From positions 1 to 64,000 of the forward strand of contig CALFAY010000003.1 of assembly GCA_937944855.1 (NCBI GenBank): DNA of 64,000 nt, in the 5' to 3' direction. This DNA comes from an uncultured Planctomycetota bacterium (lineage in GTDB: Bacteria > Planctomycetota > Planctomycetia > Gemmatales > HRBIN36). Positions 42,796 to 53,200 of the stretch are shown here, in pieces (position 1 is the first letter of the stretch; the number at the start of each line of letters is the position of its first letter). Both the position numbers and the translations under genes were made by a program. The notes under the pieces were generated by a model that worked only from the letters and a program-made list of their open reading frames with translations, ran no database searches and was not told the DNA's origin.

Positions 42796-45405
42796 TCACC
42801 CCCAGGTAATCAGGCCAGTCGTCAATGGGTTGGCCAGGCACTGGTGCCGGGGCAGGATGCGGACTGCGAAGCCGTGCTGTCCGCTCGACGTACACGCAAG
42901 GTTTCCCCGATAGATGAAGACGCCGTCGGCTGCTTTAGTATCCGGCTGCATGACGGTAACGTGGGGGCTGGCGATTTCTCCGAGCGAATCGACTGGCCCG
43001 TGAAACAACTGCACCTCGACGTCGTCGGGTCGAAGCGGGCCCAGACGAACGCGAGCGAACACGGGCACCTCCTGGCCGACCTGTGCCCCGTCAGCTTCCT
43101 TGGCTTCGACGTGTTCCACGGCGACCTGCGGCCAGTTCTGCTCGACGTGCTTCCGCCAGCTTACCAGGGCCTTGGCGGGTTTGGCATCCTCGGCGATCAT
43201 CTGCAAATAGTGCTGGTGCGTCGGCCAGTAGCTTAGCCGCATGTACTCTTCGAGCATGCGGTTGGTGTTGAAGACTGGGCAGATCGTCTTCATGGACGCC
43301 TTCATCATGCGCACCCAGTTGCGGGGCACGCCGTCGCTTCCACGGGTGAAGAAAGCGGGGACAATCTCTTGCTCGAGCAGGTCGTAAATGGCCCGGCTCT
43401 CGACGTCATCCTGATAGTTCAGGTCGGTGTACTCCTCGCCGGCTCCGATGGCGTAGCCGTTGTCTCGGGCATAGCCCTCCGCCCACCAGCCGTCGAGGAC
43501 GCTCATCTGAATCCCTGCGTTGGCAGCCGACTTCATGCCGCTGGTACCCGAAGCTTCCAGCGGCCGGCGCGGATTGTTGAGCCAGACGTCCACCCCCTGG
43601 ACCAGGTAGCGGGCCACGGCCATGTCGTAATCTTCCAAGAACACGATCCGCCGCCGCAGGTCAGGACGCCGGGCCACATGCACGATTTCCGCGATCAGTT
43701 CCTTGCCGCCGTGGTCCCGCGGATGAGCCTTGCCAGAGAAAATGATCTGAACCGGACGGTCCTTGTTGTTGATGATGGCCGTCAGCCGCTCCAGATTCCT
43801 GAAAATCAGGTTCCCCCGCTTGTACGTCGCAAAGCGGCGAGCGAAACCAATGGTGAGGGCTTCGGGATCGAGGATTTCTTCCGCCCGGTGAACTTCAGCA
43901 GGCGGCGCACCCCGACGCAGGAGCTGCCAGCGGACCCGTTTTCGACAGAAGACGACCAGGCGTTCCCGCCTCCGCTCATGGGTCCGCCACAACTCGGCGT
44001 CGGGAATGTTGTCCACCCGTTTCCAGATGGAATGATCGCTGGGCTTGTCCCGCCAGCCCGTGCCCAGGTAGCGGTCGAACAGCTGGGCCATCTCTGGGGA
44101 AAGCCACGTCTGGGTGTGGACGCCGTTGGTGATCGAGATGATCGGGACTTCGCTTTCGGGCAGTTGCGGCCACAGGCCCCGCCACATGCGGCGGGAGACA
44201 ACCCCGTGCAGTTTGCTGACGCCATTGCTGACGTTAGCCAGTCTCAGGGCCAGAACGGTCATGCTGAACGGCTCGCTGGGATCATTGGGATTCTGCTTGC
44301 CCAGTCTCAAGATCGTGTATTTATCCAGCTTCGAGAAAAGGAAGTAGGCCCCAAGCCAATGCTCGACCAGATGAGGAGCGAACAGGTCGTTGCCGGCGGG
44401 GACAGGAGTGTGGGTCGTGAATACGTTGCCCGCAGTGACGGCGGCCCGGGCCTCTTCGAAGCTCAGTCCTTTCTCTTCCATCATGATGCGGATGCGTTCC
44501 AGGGCGAGAAAGGCGGAATGGCCTTCATTCATGTGGCACACGGTGGGCTGAATGCCCAAGGCGCGCAAGGCCCGGATGCCGCCTATGCCCAGGATCATCT
44601 CTTGACGAATACGCATGTCCTGGTCGCCGCCGTACAGTTGGCCGGTGATTTCCCGATCCTCCGGCGAATTGTTGGGCACATTGCAATCGAGCAGGTAGAG
44701 CGGCACGCGGCCGACCTGAATTCGCCAGATGCGCAGGAACACATCCCGACCGGGGAACGGCACGTTGACGACGATCGGCTTGCCGTCCGGGCCCAGTTCA
44801 GGAATCAAGGGAAGGTTGAAAAAATCGTTTTCGGGATAACGTTCCTGCTGCCAACCGTCATGATTGAGATACTGGCGGAAGTAGCCGAGCCGGTACATCA
44901 ACCCGACCCCCACCAGCGGTTCTCCCAGGTCGCTGGCTGATTTCAGGTGGTCTCCCGCCAGGACGCCCAGACCGCCGGAATAGATCGGGATGCTCTCGTG
45001 CAAACCGAACTCGGCGGAAAAGTAGGCGATCCGCATCTCCGGTGAACGCTTGGTAGCCGTGCGAGGCGTTTCGGCTTCCGGCGATGGGCAGCGTCCCCCG
45101 AAGACTTCGTCGTACCAGGTGTGTCCCCGCATGTAGCGGTCCAAGGCCCCGGCAACGCGGTCCAGATGAGCCAGGAAACCTTCGTCCTGCTCCAGTTCCT
45201 TGAACCGTTCCAGACTGACGGAACTGAGCAGCTTGACGGGATTGTTCTCCAGCGATTCGAAGAGGTCTTCGTCGATCCGGCGAAACAGGGCGATGGCTTC
45301 GTGGTTCCAACTCCACCAGAGGTTGTATGCGATGGTCTGAAGAGCCTGGAGCCGCTCCGGAATCCGTGGCCGTACGGTGAACGTGCGAATACGCGGCGAT
45401 GCCAT
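42796..45405 (-). CDS. glgP: Alpha-glucan phosphorylase (GlgP, DUF3417-type)
   Basis: The ATG at 45405 follows GAGG and gives 869 residues. The N-terminus has the DUF3417 pattern LQALQTIAYNLWWSWNHEAI, then AYFSAEFGLHESIPIYSGGL and HMNEGHSAFLALERI. The PLP lysine region is EASGTSGMKSAANAGIQMSV. It releases glucose-1-phosphate from glycogen or maltodextrin with phosphate in the cytoplasm. It belongs to the short GT35 type lacking the regulatory N-terminus of the MalP type. It lies 41 bases upstream of proB on the same strand, and is divergent from the barrel-protein gene. Confidence 0.94.
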   Translation of the reverse strand: MASPRIRTFTVRPRIPERLQALQTIAYNLWWSWNHEAIALFRRIDEDLFESLENNPVKLLSSVSLERFKELEQDEGFLAHLDRVAGALDRYMRGHTWYDEVFGGRCPSPEAETPRTATKRSPEMRIAYFSAEFGLHESIPIYSGGLGVLAGDHLKSASDLGEPLVGVGLMYRLGYFRQYLNHDGWQQERYPENDFFNLPLIPELGPDGKPIVVNVPFPGRDVFLRIWRIQVGRVPLYLLDCNVPNNSPEDREITGQLYGGDQDMRIRQEMILGIGGIRALRALGIQPTVCHMNEGHSAFLALERIRIMMEEKGLSFEEARAAVTAGNVFTTHTPVPAGNDLFAPHLVEHWLGAYFLFSKLDKYTILRLGKQNPNDPSEPFSMTVLALRLANVSNGVSKLHGVVSRRMWRGLWPQLPESEVPIISITNGVHTQTWLSPEMAQLFDRYLGTGWRDKPSDHSIWKRVDNIPDAELWRTHERRRERLVVFCRKRVRWQLLRRGAPPAEVHRAEEILDPEALTIGFARRFATYKRGNLIFRNLERLTAIINNKDRPVQIIFSGKAHPRDHGGKELIAEIVHVARRPDLRRRIVFLEDYDMAVARYLVQGVDVWLNNPRRPLEASGTSGMKSAANAGIQMSVLDGWWAEGYARDNGYAIGAGEEYTDLNYQDDVESRAIYDLLEQEIVPAFFTRGSDGVPRNWVRMMKASMKTICPVFNTNRMLEEYMRLSYWPTHQHYLQMIAEDAKPAKALVSWRKHVEQNWPQVAVEHVEAKEADGAQVGQEVPVFARVRLGPLRPDDVEVQLFHGPVDSLGEIASPHVTVMQPDTKAADGVFIYRGNLACTSSGQHGFAVRILPRHQCLANPLTTGLITWG

Positions 45406-45527
45406 CACTGAACCTCGTCGGAGTGCGAAGAGTGCCAACCGTCTGCGCAAGCTGGCGCGTCTGCGGTGATTAGCTTAGTTTTGCAGGGAGCGGATTCAAT
45501 CAGTCGGAAACTGGGACTCAACAAAGT

Positions 45528-45542
45528 GTGCCGGTCGTGCCG
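45528..45542 (+). promoter_or_regulatory. Spaced GTGCCG direct repeat upstream of barrel gene 1
   Basis: Two GTGCCG copies separated by GTC, 142 bases before the ATG at 45670. The paralogous gene has the same layout (GTGCCG-ATT-GTGCCG at 47281). A shared operator is proposed; no regulator is known. The rest of 45406-45669 holds no gene that I can support. Confidence 0.4.
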
Positions 45543-45669
45543 ATAACTCCGGACGTACCGAAGGCGTGGTCGGACGGCGTGCCGGCGCTGCGAGGGGCAT
45601 GACGGGAAACCGCGCTGGACGCATCGAACACCTCGGACGGGGAGTGCCTTCCGGACAAGGAGAGTCCCG

Positions 45670-47067
45670 ATGAGAGTAGCGGGGTTCATCTGTGGCGTGG
45701 GAGTGAGTCTGGCCTTGGCGGGAGGCGAGGCGTGGACCGCCCAACCCGGGACGGGGCCGATGCCGCCGAGTTTCGGCGGGCGAATGGTCCGACCCGGTCC
45801 AGCTGCATCCGCGCCGGCGTATGCCATGCCCCCGTTCTACGCTCCGCCAGGGACGGCCTCGGCAAGTGCACCCGCGTCCCCCGGCTCGATTGCCGTGCAG
45901 CCGAATCAGGCAGCGACCTCAGAACTTCCCAAGCCGAGTGAGACTTCGTCCGCCGAGGTGCAAACGCCTTCCAGTCCGACCTCGTCCGCCCCGGCCGTGG
46001 TGCCTCACGGGGCAACCTGGTCGGCCGCTCCGCTCCTGCCCCCGCCGCCCGGCGGTTGGGAGGCACCCTGGCATGATTGCGACCCGATGCCTCCGGCTCC
46101 CGAAGGCACGGCCCCGGCCATGATCGGTCCCGGTTTCTTCTACTCGGCGACCCGTCTGGTCCACTTGCAGAACCTGGCCGACGGCAGCATCTTCCCGGCG
46201 ACCGTTTCCGGCGTTCCCATCGTTGCCCGGTCGCAGTTTTACATCGGCGTCAACGAAAGCCCTCAGCCGCAGGACCGCATCTTCCTGACGTTCAATTGGT
46301 ACCACAACGTCAACAAAGAGTCTCTCAGCCGTGTGCCCGAAAACGCCCTGATTCGCGACCTTCGCCTCATTTCCAAGCTAGAGGCGTTCTACGAGACGTT
46401 CGGCTTCGAGAAGACCTTGTGGGACAACCGCTTTTCCGTGGGCATCCGGGTTCCGTTCTTCCAACTCCAGCAGCGTGAACCGAAGCCTCTTGAGACTGGC
46501 CCCTTGCAATTTGCCGAGGGGCTGGATCAGAACACGATCGGCGACGCCAGCATCGTCCTGAAGGCTGTCCTGGCCTACGATCCAGTGGCCAACAACCTCA
46601 TCTCCGGCGGTCTGGTGGTGACCTTGCCGACGGCTCCCGAGGTGAAGGTGTACGACGCCTACACTCCAGCGGCTGGCCAGCTCGGGCGCGGCGTCAGCAC
46701 GACTATCTTCCAGCCCTGGCTCGGCTGCTTTCTGGACATCGGTCCGGTTTACGTTCACGGGTTCTCGGCCATCAGTATCCCGGTCGATGACGACGACGTG
46801 TACGTCTGGTTCATCAGCGGCGGCGTCGGCTGGTGTCTGACCCCATGGTTCGTCCCGACGCTGGAATTGCACTACTTCGGACCTGTCAACGAGGACAGCA
46901 ACCTCTTCCGCCAGCCCATCGGGGCAGTGGATCAGCTGATCCTGACGACGGGCTTCCACGTCCCCTTCTACGACGTGAGCACGATCACGCTGGGCTTGAG
47001 CACGCCGCTGACTGGGCCGGATACCTACGACGTGGGCATCGTCGCTCAGTTGAACGTGCGGTTCTGA
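45670..47067 (+). CDS. Predicted outer-membrane beta-barrel protein, paralogue 1
   Basis: AAGGAG precedes the ATG; 465 residues. A signal peptide (MRVAGFICGVGVSLALAGGE) is followed by about 120 Pro/Ala/Ser-rich low-complexity residues. From residue 155 alternating beta segments appear (ILTFNWY-like and IGVNESPQPQDRIFLTFNWY), and the chain ends in Phe (GIVAQLNVRF), as barrel proteins do. It is clearly paralogous to the next gene, sharing NESPxPQDR followed by beta strands and the Phe-ended tail. Planctomycete genomes contain many such barrels; the pore or ligand is unknown. A palindromic repeat (47104-47157) follows it. Confidence 0.78.
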   Translation: MRVAGFICGVGVSLALAGGEAWTAQPGTGPMPPSFGGRMVRPGPAASAPAYAMPPFYAPPGTASASAPASPGSIAVQPNQAATSELPKPSETSSAEVQTPSSPTSSAPAVVPHGATWSAAPLLPPPPGGWEAPWHDCDPMPPAPEGTAPAMIGPGFFYSATRLVHLQNLADGSIFPATVSGVPIVARSQFYIGVNESPQPQDRIFLTFNWYHNVNKESLSRVPENALIRDLRLISKLEAFYETFGFEKTLWDNRFSVGIRVPFFQLQQREPKPLETGPLQFAEGLDQNTIGDASIVLKAVLAYDPVANNLISGGLVVTLPTAPEVKVYDAYTPAAGQLGRGVSTTIFQPWLGCFLDIGPVYVHGFSAISIPVDDDDVYVWFISGGVGWCLTPWFVPTLELHYFGPVNEDSNLFRQPIGAVDQLILTTGFHVPFYDVSTITLGLSTPLTGPDTYDVGIVAQLNVRF

Positions 47068-47103
47068 CGCTCGCAACTACCCATTCGATCTTGAAAGCGA
47101 TTC

Positions 47104-47157
47104 GAGCCGCGACGGCAGGGGAGTGAGCAAACTGCTCCTGCTTTGCAGTCGTGGCTC
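47104..47157. repeat. Palindromic intergenic repeat, copy B
   Basis: Starts GAGCCGCGACGGCA like copy A at 704 and ends GTCGTGGCTC, giving 10-base outer arms with one mismatch; inner GGAG/CTCC. It lies between the two barrel genes. The remaining sequence of 47068-47431 shows no gene. Confidence 0.5.
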
Positions 47158-47280
47158 TGCTTTTGGAGCGAGTTCAAATATTGCGGGAAGCGGCAGAGTT
47201 TGCCCGGTTTCCACTTTCCTGTCGGACCAAGCGGAAAAACCTGTCTCGGTTGAATGCGGGATGTAGCCGATAAAAGCATC

Positions 47281-47296
47281 GTGCCGATTGTGCCGG
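47281..47296 (+). promoter_or_regulatory. Spaced GTGCCG direct repeat upstream of barrel gene 2
   Basis: GTGCCG-ATT-GTGCCG, 151 bases before the ATG at 47432, matching in spacing and position the repeat at 45528 before the paralogue. Confidence 0.4.
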
Positions 47297-47431
47297 CCGG
47301 AAAGATATGAGCTTCCGGGCCGGAAGCAAGGCCATTTCGCTCTTGAAGGAAAGGACCGGGAAAGCCGGTTGTTCGCCCGGCAGAGCTGCGCCAAAACGAA
47401 AAACGCCCCGAATATTCGGAAGGAGAGTCCG

Positions 47432-48853
47432 ATGCGATTCATGCGGTCAATTCGCGGTCTCGGCCTGGCCACGGTCCTGATCGCGCCAGCGGCCTATGGC
47501 CAGGAAGCGCCGATGGCCGCGCCGATCCTGCCTCCGCTCAGCACTCCCTACGCTCCACGGGATGCTTCGGGCCAACCCGTCGTCGCCGCGGGAGCGGGGG
47601 CGGTCGTAGTCGATCACAGCGTCGCCAAGCCAGACCAGCCCGGCCCATTGGTGGTGGACGGCAAAGGCCCAGCCACAAACATGCTGGAATACCGCCCGAC
47701 TGCTGGAGCCTTTGGTGGCGGAGCCATGCCCGCCATGATTGGCGACTTCAAGGGCATCTACCATCTGCGGACGATCCCGGTCGTCATTTACGACACGGCC
47801 ACTGGGGACCGCGACCCGGCCTTCGCGCTGGGAGGACTGCCTCTGGTTAGTCGCGGGCCGTTCAAGGTTGCTGAGAACGAAAGCCCGGAGCCGCAGGACC
47901 GCGTCTTCGTCACCTACAACTACTTCAAGGTCCGCGGCAACTATCCCGAGATCAACCCATTCACGGAAAGCCTGGATCTGCACCGCATCACGGTTGGCTT
48001 GGAGAAGAGCTTCTGGAACGGGCACGGCTCCATCGGCGTCCGCGTGCCCTACTTCAATTCCAACTACGTCGGCCGGACCCGCATCGTGCCCACGCCTGAC
48101 AACACGTTCATCATCGGCGATCCCCTGATCGACAACCTGGAAGACAGCGAACTTGGCGACATCACGCTGCTGTTCAAGGCGGCCATCGGGTGCTGTGAGG
48201 AACACAAGTTGTGCTCGTTCGGCCTGGCTGTCACGTTGCCGACCGGGCCAAGCGCCGAGGCGTTCAACCTCGGCACCTGGACCTACCAGAACAAGCACGC
48301 TGGTATCCTTCAGCCGTTCCTGGGTTACCTCTGGACCGGTAACAACTGGTATGTCCACGGCTTCTTCTCCGTGGCCTTCCCGACCCATACCGGCGATGAC
48401 GTCGTCATCCTGTTCAGTGACATCGGTTTCGGTTACTACCTCTACGGCGCGCCCCCCGGGCTGAACATCTGCGGAGGCACCGGCTGCGGCACCTGCGGCG
48501 GGACCGGGTGCGGTGATGCCTTCTGCGGACCCGTCGGCTGCTGCGGCGCCTTCTCGATGCTTGCGGGGCTACTGCCGTACTGGGTCACCAGTGTCGTGCC
48601 TACGCTGGAGTTGCACCTGAACACCCCTCTGACCAACGGCGGTAAGTTCGAATACGTGCAGGTAGGCAACGGCGTGTTGGACTACCTGGTCAGTTCCGGG
48701 GAGAACATGTTGATGTCGCAGTCGCTGGTGGTGACGGGGGGCGTTCACTTCGGCCTGATGGGCAATTCGACGTTGACCATCGGGGCTGCGGTCCCGCTCA
48801 ACGTTCAGCCTTACGACGTGGCTGGAATCGTGCAATTGAACTGGCGGTTCTGA
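47432..48853 (+). CDS. Predicted outer-membrane beta-barrel protein, paralogue 2, with Gly/Cys insert
   Basis: The ATG at 47432 has GGAAGGAG 6 bases upstream; the longer frame from 47288 lacks one. 473 residues with a signal peptide (RGLGLATVLIAPAAYG). A shared barrel core, NESPEPQDRVFVTYNYFKVR, is followed by beta strands such as RITVGLEKSFWNGHGSIGVR, and the tail is AGIVQLNWRF. Unlike its paralogue it has an insert (about 48448-48555) with repeated GGTGCG and CC pairs, about seven cysteines, possibly an exposed loop held by disulphides or metal. A terminator follows at 48887. Confidence 0.78.
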   Translation: MRFMRSIRGLGLATVLIAPAAYGQEAPMAAPILPPLSTPYAPRDASGQPVVAAGAGAVVVDHSVAKPDQPGPLVVDGKGPATNMLEYRPTAGAFGGGAMPAMIGDFKGIYHLRTIPVVIYDTATGDRDPAFALGGLPLVSRGPFKVAENESPEPQDRVFVTYNYFKVRGNYPEINPFTESLDLHRITVGLEKSFWNGHGSIGVRVPYFNSNYVGRTRIVPTPDNTFIIGDPLIDNLEDSELGDITLLFKAAIGCCEEHKLCSFGLAVTLPTGPSAEAFNLGTWTYQNKHAGILQPFLGYLWTGNNWYVHGFFSVAFPTHTGDDVVILFSDIGFGYYLYGAPPGLNICGGTGCGTCGGTGCGDAFCGPVGCCGAFSMLAGLLPYWVTSVVPTLELHLNTPLTNGGKFEYVQVGNGVLDYLVSSGENMLMSQSLVVTGGVHFGLMGNSTLTIGAAVPLNVQPYDVAGIVQLNWRF

Positions 48854-48886
48854 TCGGAGTGACATCTCAGACCGCAGACTCTCCTC

Positions 48887-48923
48887 GCCTCGCGTGCGGC
48901 TGGTCCGGGCGCGAGGCTTTTTT
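48887..48923 (+). terminator. Rho-independent terminator after barrel gene 2
   Basis: Stem GCCTCGCG (48887-48894) / CGCGAGGC (48910-48917), 15-base loop, six T directly after (48918-48923). It also separates the convergent nadA gene. Confidence 0.78.
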
Positions 48924-48979
48924 CATCCGCTCAGAGCACTCGATAAGAACTTGGCAAGGGGCCTGTTGAGGAGGAATGG

Positions 48980-49933
48980 TCAGTCTCCCACCGTGGTTTT
49001 CACAGGCCCGTTGAGCAGGCTGCGTTCCAGGACTTCTCGGGCCTTGTCGAACTCAGGCTGCCAGTGGATTTCGGGTTCGCCCTTGGCCAGGCAGTCCCGC
49101 AGCTTCTCCAAGGTGTTTCGGGCCATGAACGGGCAGCGATTGCAGGCACAGGTGATGCCCGGAACCGGGTGGTAGCGGTGCTGCGGGTAATTGTGCTGCA
49201 TTTGCCAGAGCATGTTCACCTCGGTGGCGACCAGCACGTCGGTTGGCTCCTTGAGAGTGCCGAGAAAGCGGAGCATCCCTTCGGTCCCGCCCACGAAGTC
49301 GCTGTGTTCACGGATATTGGCCGGGCATTCGGGATGGGCCACCGTGACCGCCCTGGGATACCGGCGTTTCAATTCCAACAGGTCCTGGACGCTGAAAACC
49401 TCGTGGACGATGCAGGTGCCGTCCCACAGGATCATCTTGCGGCCGGTCACTTCTTCCAGATAGCTGCCCAGATGCTTGTCCGGAACGAAGAGGATCTCGT
49501 ATTCCGGCGGCACTCGACGAATAACTTCGACGGCGTTCCCCGAGGTGACTACCCAGTCCGACAGGGCTTTGACCGCGGCCGAGGAGTTGATGTAGGTGAC
49601 GGTCTGGAACTTGCGGCCCTGGGACCGGAGGAAGTCCTGGTACGCCTGGAGCTTATCGGCGGGACAGCTGTCGGCCAGGCTGCAACCGGCTTCCAGCTCG
49701 GGCAGCAAAACGCGCTTGTCCGGGTTGAGGATTTTGGCCGTCTCAGCCATGAAGTGGACGCCGCAGAAGACGATGGTCTTAGTCTGCACCTTCGTCGCCG
49801 CGCGGGCCAGCTTCAAGCTGTCGCCGGTGTAGTCGGCCAGTTCCTGGATGTCGCTGTTCTGGTAATAGTGAGCGAGGATGGTGGCGTCCTCGCGCTGCTT
49901 GAGGGCCTTGATCTCGGCGACAATGTCGGTCAT
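48980..49933 (-). CDS. nadA: Quinolinate synthase
   Basis: The ATG at 49933 has AAGGAG 8 bases upstream and gives 317 residues. It carries the family pattern [45 protein letters not shown] and the three iron-sulfur Cys contexts [27 protein letters not shown] and CACNRCPFM. The [4Fe-4S] enzyme condenses iminoaspartate with dihydroxyacetone phosphate to quinolinate in NAD synthesis. nadB and nadC are not adjacent. A -10 like TACAAT lies upstream (50017-50022) without a clear -35. Confidence 0.94.
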   Translation of the reverse strand: MTDIVAEIKALKQREDATILAHYYQNSDIQELADYTGDSLKLARAATKVQTKTIVFCGVHFMAETAKILNPDKRVLLPELEAGCSLADSCPADKLQAYQDFLRSQGRKFQTVTYINSSAAVKALSDWVVTSGNAVEVIRRVPPEYEILFVPDKHLGSYLEEVTGRKMILWDGTCIVHEVFSVQDLLELKRRYPRAVTVAHPECPANIREHSDFVGGTEGMLRFLGTLKEPTDVLVATEVNMLWQMQHNYPQHRYHPVPGITCACNRCPFMARNTLEKLRDCLAKGEPEIHWQPEFDKAREVLERSLLNGPVKTTVGD

Positions 49934-50123
49934 GGTGCAGTCTCCTTGTTTTTTGTGTGGCGAAGGGACAACCCACATCCAGCGATTTAACGACGGCCTT
50001 GCGTCTGCTTTTCTTCATTGTACGTTCACACGGAGCTAAAACGAGACGCATTCTCCGCCGAGAGCGACGCATTGGTTAGAGGCCGCGGCTACGGATCGTC
50101 CTATCTTCGGATCGTAGCTTGTC

Positions 50124-50152
50124 TTGAGAAGGGTGACAGGGATGGAGATAAT
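50124..50152 (+). promoter_or_regulatory. Promoter of the large propeller/TPR operon
   Basis: TTGAGA (50124-50129), 17 bases, then GATAAT (50147-50152), each one base off the consensus. Predicted start near 50159, leader about 53 bases. Confidence 0.65.
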
Positions 50153-50211
50153 GACAACAACGCCGACGCGGACGGAGTGAGGCAATTCCCCTACTGAGGA
50201 GCCGCAGAGCG

Positions 50212-53200
50212 ATGGCAAGGCGTTTTCCTGCGTGGATTCCGTTAGCACTGACTGGTTTTCTTGGCTGGCTAGCGGGTGTCGTCCTGGTCATGGGCCTGGT
50301 CGTGCGAACCGAGGAAGCGTCCGCTCAACCCGCCAAGGTACCCTTGCAACCGGGTCCCGCAGGTGGTCCAGCTGCCGGGGGAGCAGCCGCTCAGCAACCG
50401 GGCGGTGAATCGTCCGAAGAAACCCGCTTCACCGATCGGGTGCGGCTGCCGGTTGATCGCAGCGCCAACCGCAAGATCGAACGGGTGAAGGAATGGGTCG
50501 AACGGGAAGAGTGGGGAGACGCCGTCCGCTTGCTTCAGAACATCCTCAACAGCCCCGAGGACGTCGTGCTCAAGGACGAGAAAGGCCGATGGGTCAGCGT
50601 TCGCTACGAAGCCAACCGGATTCTCGGCGAGATGCCCCCCGCGGGTCGCCAGTTCTACGAGTTGGAGTATGGCACCCTGGCCCGAACCGCCCTCAAGAAA
50701 GCACTGGCCAACGGTGATCCGCGTGCCCTGGCCGATGTCGCCTTGCGTTACTTGCACACCGAGGCGGGCACGGAGGCCAATCAATTGCTCGCCACCTACT
50801 ACCTGGACCAGGGCAGCTATATCCAGGCGGCGTTGTGTTTCGAGAGGTTGCTGGCTCGTCCCGGCGTCCTCGAATCCCTGCCGCCGCTGGTGCTCTACAA
50901 GGCGGCCTTGGCGTTTGAACGGACAGGGGACGTTCGCAACCGGGACCGGGCCTGGAATGAGTTGGCGCGGCGGCTGGACCGCCCCGGTGAACCGCCGTTG
51001 CCTCCAGCCTTGGCGCGTCTGGGACTGACTCGGTTGCGAGAGAGTCTGGCACTCCGGGGACCGACCCGGCCGGGCAGCGGCGGCACGGACTGGCCAATGT
51101 TTCTAGGCTCCGTGGACCGCTCCGCTGTCGCTGAGGGAAGTGCGCCGTTTCTTGAGCCACGGTTCAGCGTGGAAACGGCCTATGAAAGCAAGACCCGAAG
51201 TTTCCTGGAACAAGCCACGAAGCCCAAGAACGCCATCCTCAGCGGCTTTTATCCGCTGACTATCGGCGGAAAGCTGTTGTATCGCAGCTACCTGGGTGTC
51301 CATTGCGTGCAATTGCAGAATGAGTCCGGCGGCGACCCAGTGCCGATCTGGGAATGGCGGACGGACGTCAGCCTGGACGACTTGATGCGCTCGCAGGCCA
51401 GTTACGACCCGACGGGTCAAACCATCAATACCTGGTTGCAGAATTACCTTTCAGTCGCTCCCACCATCCTGTACGACAACACGACGCTGGGCACGATGAG
51501 CACGGACGGGAACTTCCTGTACCTCATTGAGGACCTGGCCGTACCGCCTGCACCGACGACGATGGACGGGCGAGCCATCATCTTCAACCGCGACCAGCAG
51601 AACCTGCCCAGCGTGCAGTTGCAGCCCTGGACCCGTCACAACCGCCTGACTGCTTTGGATCTGTCCAAGGAAGGCAAGCTCGAATGGTCGCTGCCGACGA
51701 TCCGGGACCATGATTCCATCGATGCACCGTTTACGGACACCTTCTTCCTCGGGGCACCGCTGCCGCTGGGGGACCGCCTCTACGTGCTCGCGGAAACCCA
51801 TGGGGAGATACGTCTGCTGTGCCTGGACCCGCAGAACAAGGGAGCTCTGGAATGGTCACAGCCGCTGTGCGCCGTGGAATCCCGAAAACTTCCTGAGGAT
51901 CCGGTTCGACGGACTCAGGCCGCCATGCTGGCTTACGGCGAGGGCATTCTGGTTTGTCCCACGCATGCCGGGGCGATCATCGGCGTCGATCTCCTGACCC
52001 GGTCCCTGCTGTGGGCCCATTCCTATCAAGAGATGCCGGATAATCCCCTGCCCGCAACGCCTGCGGTTATCGGTGGTCGAGCCTTCCGGCAGTACAGCCA
52101 GCAGCCGTTGACGCCGCCGTCGTGGGCCTCCTCCGCACCGATCATCAAGGACAGTCGGGTCGTCTTCACCGCGCCAGACGCCGACGCGGTTCACTGTTTG
52201 AGACTGCGGGACGGCACCTTGCTTTGGAAGGAGCAGCGTTCCGGCGATCTGTATCTGGCTGGGGTCTATCGCGGAAAAGTGATGCTCGTCGGTAGGGACT
52301 TCTGCCGGGCCTTGAATCTGGAGGATGGCAAGGAAGTCTGGAAGGTACAAACCGGGATGCCGTCCGGGCGCGGCATCGCCTCCGCCTCTACCTACTTTCT
52401 GCCCCTCAAGTCCGGGGAAGTGTGGGCCGTGGAAATCGACACGGGCAAGGTGCTCGCCCGAAGTCGGTCTCCTAAAAACGAGGTTCCCGGCAACCTGGCC
52501 TTCCACGAAGGGGACGTCATTTCCCAGGGCATAACTCGGCTTACCGTTTATCCTCAGCTGACCGTTCGGGAGCGGACGATTACCGAACGACTGGCCAAGA
52601 ATCCCAAAGACCCCCGAGGCCTCTTGGATCGCGGCGAACTGCGGCTGCATCAAGGCTCTTTGCGGCCGGCGGTCGAAGATCTTCGGGCGTCTCTGGAAGG
52701 GCCTTTGCCCGCCGAACTGGTCCTCAAAGCCCGCACCAAACTGTACGAAGCGATGGCGGAACTTCTGGAGCAGGACTTCGCCGCCAATGAAGACCTGCTC
52801 AAAGAGTTCGAGACGCTGACCAATTCCTGGTCCGATGTCGGGCTGCCAGAACAGGACCGCGAGATCCGCGAACGGGAAATCCGGGATCGCAAGGCGCGGT
52901 TGTTGCGGCTGGTGGCCAAAGGCCGGGAACAGCAAGGCCGACTCGCGGAAGCCTTGACGGCTTACATCCAGTTCGCCGAACTGGGCCGCGAGGAACTCAT
53001 CAGCTTCCCCGAAGATCCCGGAACCCGTGCCCTTCCGCGGGTCTGGGCCAAGGGCCGCATCGAGGCCTTGCTCCGGAACGTGGACTCCGGCAAACGCCGG
53101 GAGTTGGAGCAGATCATCGAACAAAAATGGGATGAGATCACGGCCAGCGGCGACCTCGAGGCCATGCGGAAGTTCACGGCCCTGTTCGGCAGCATTTCAA

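Noticed and set aside
43369-44940. 523-codon plus-strand frame opposite the glucan phosphorylase
   Set aside because: The minus strand carries a full phosphorylase with the PLP lysine motif; the shadow has no recognisable motifs.
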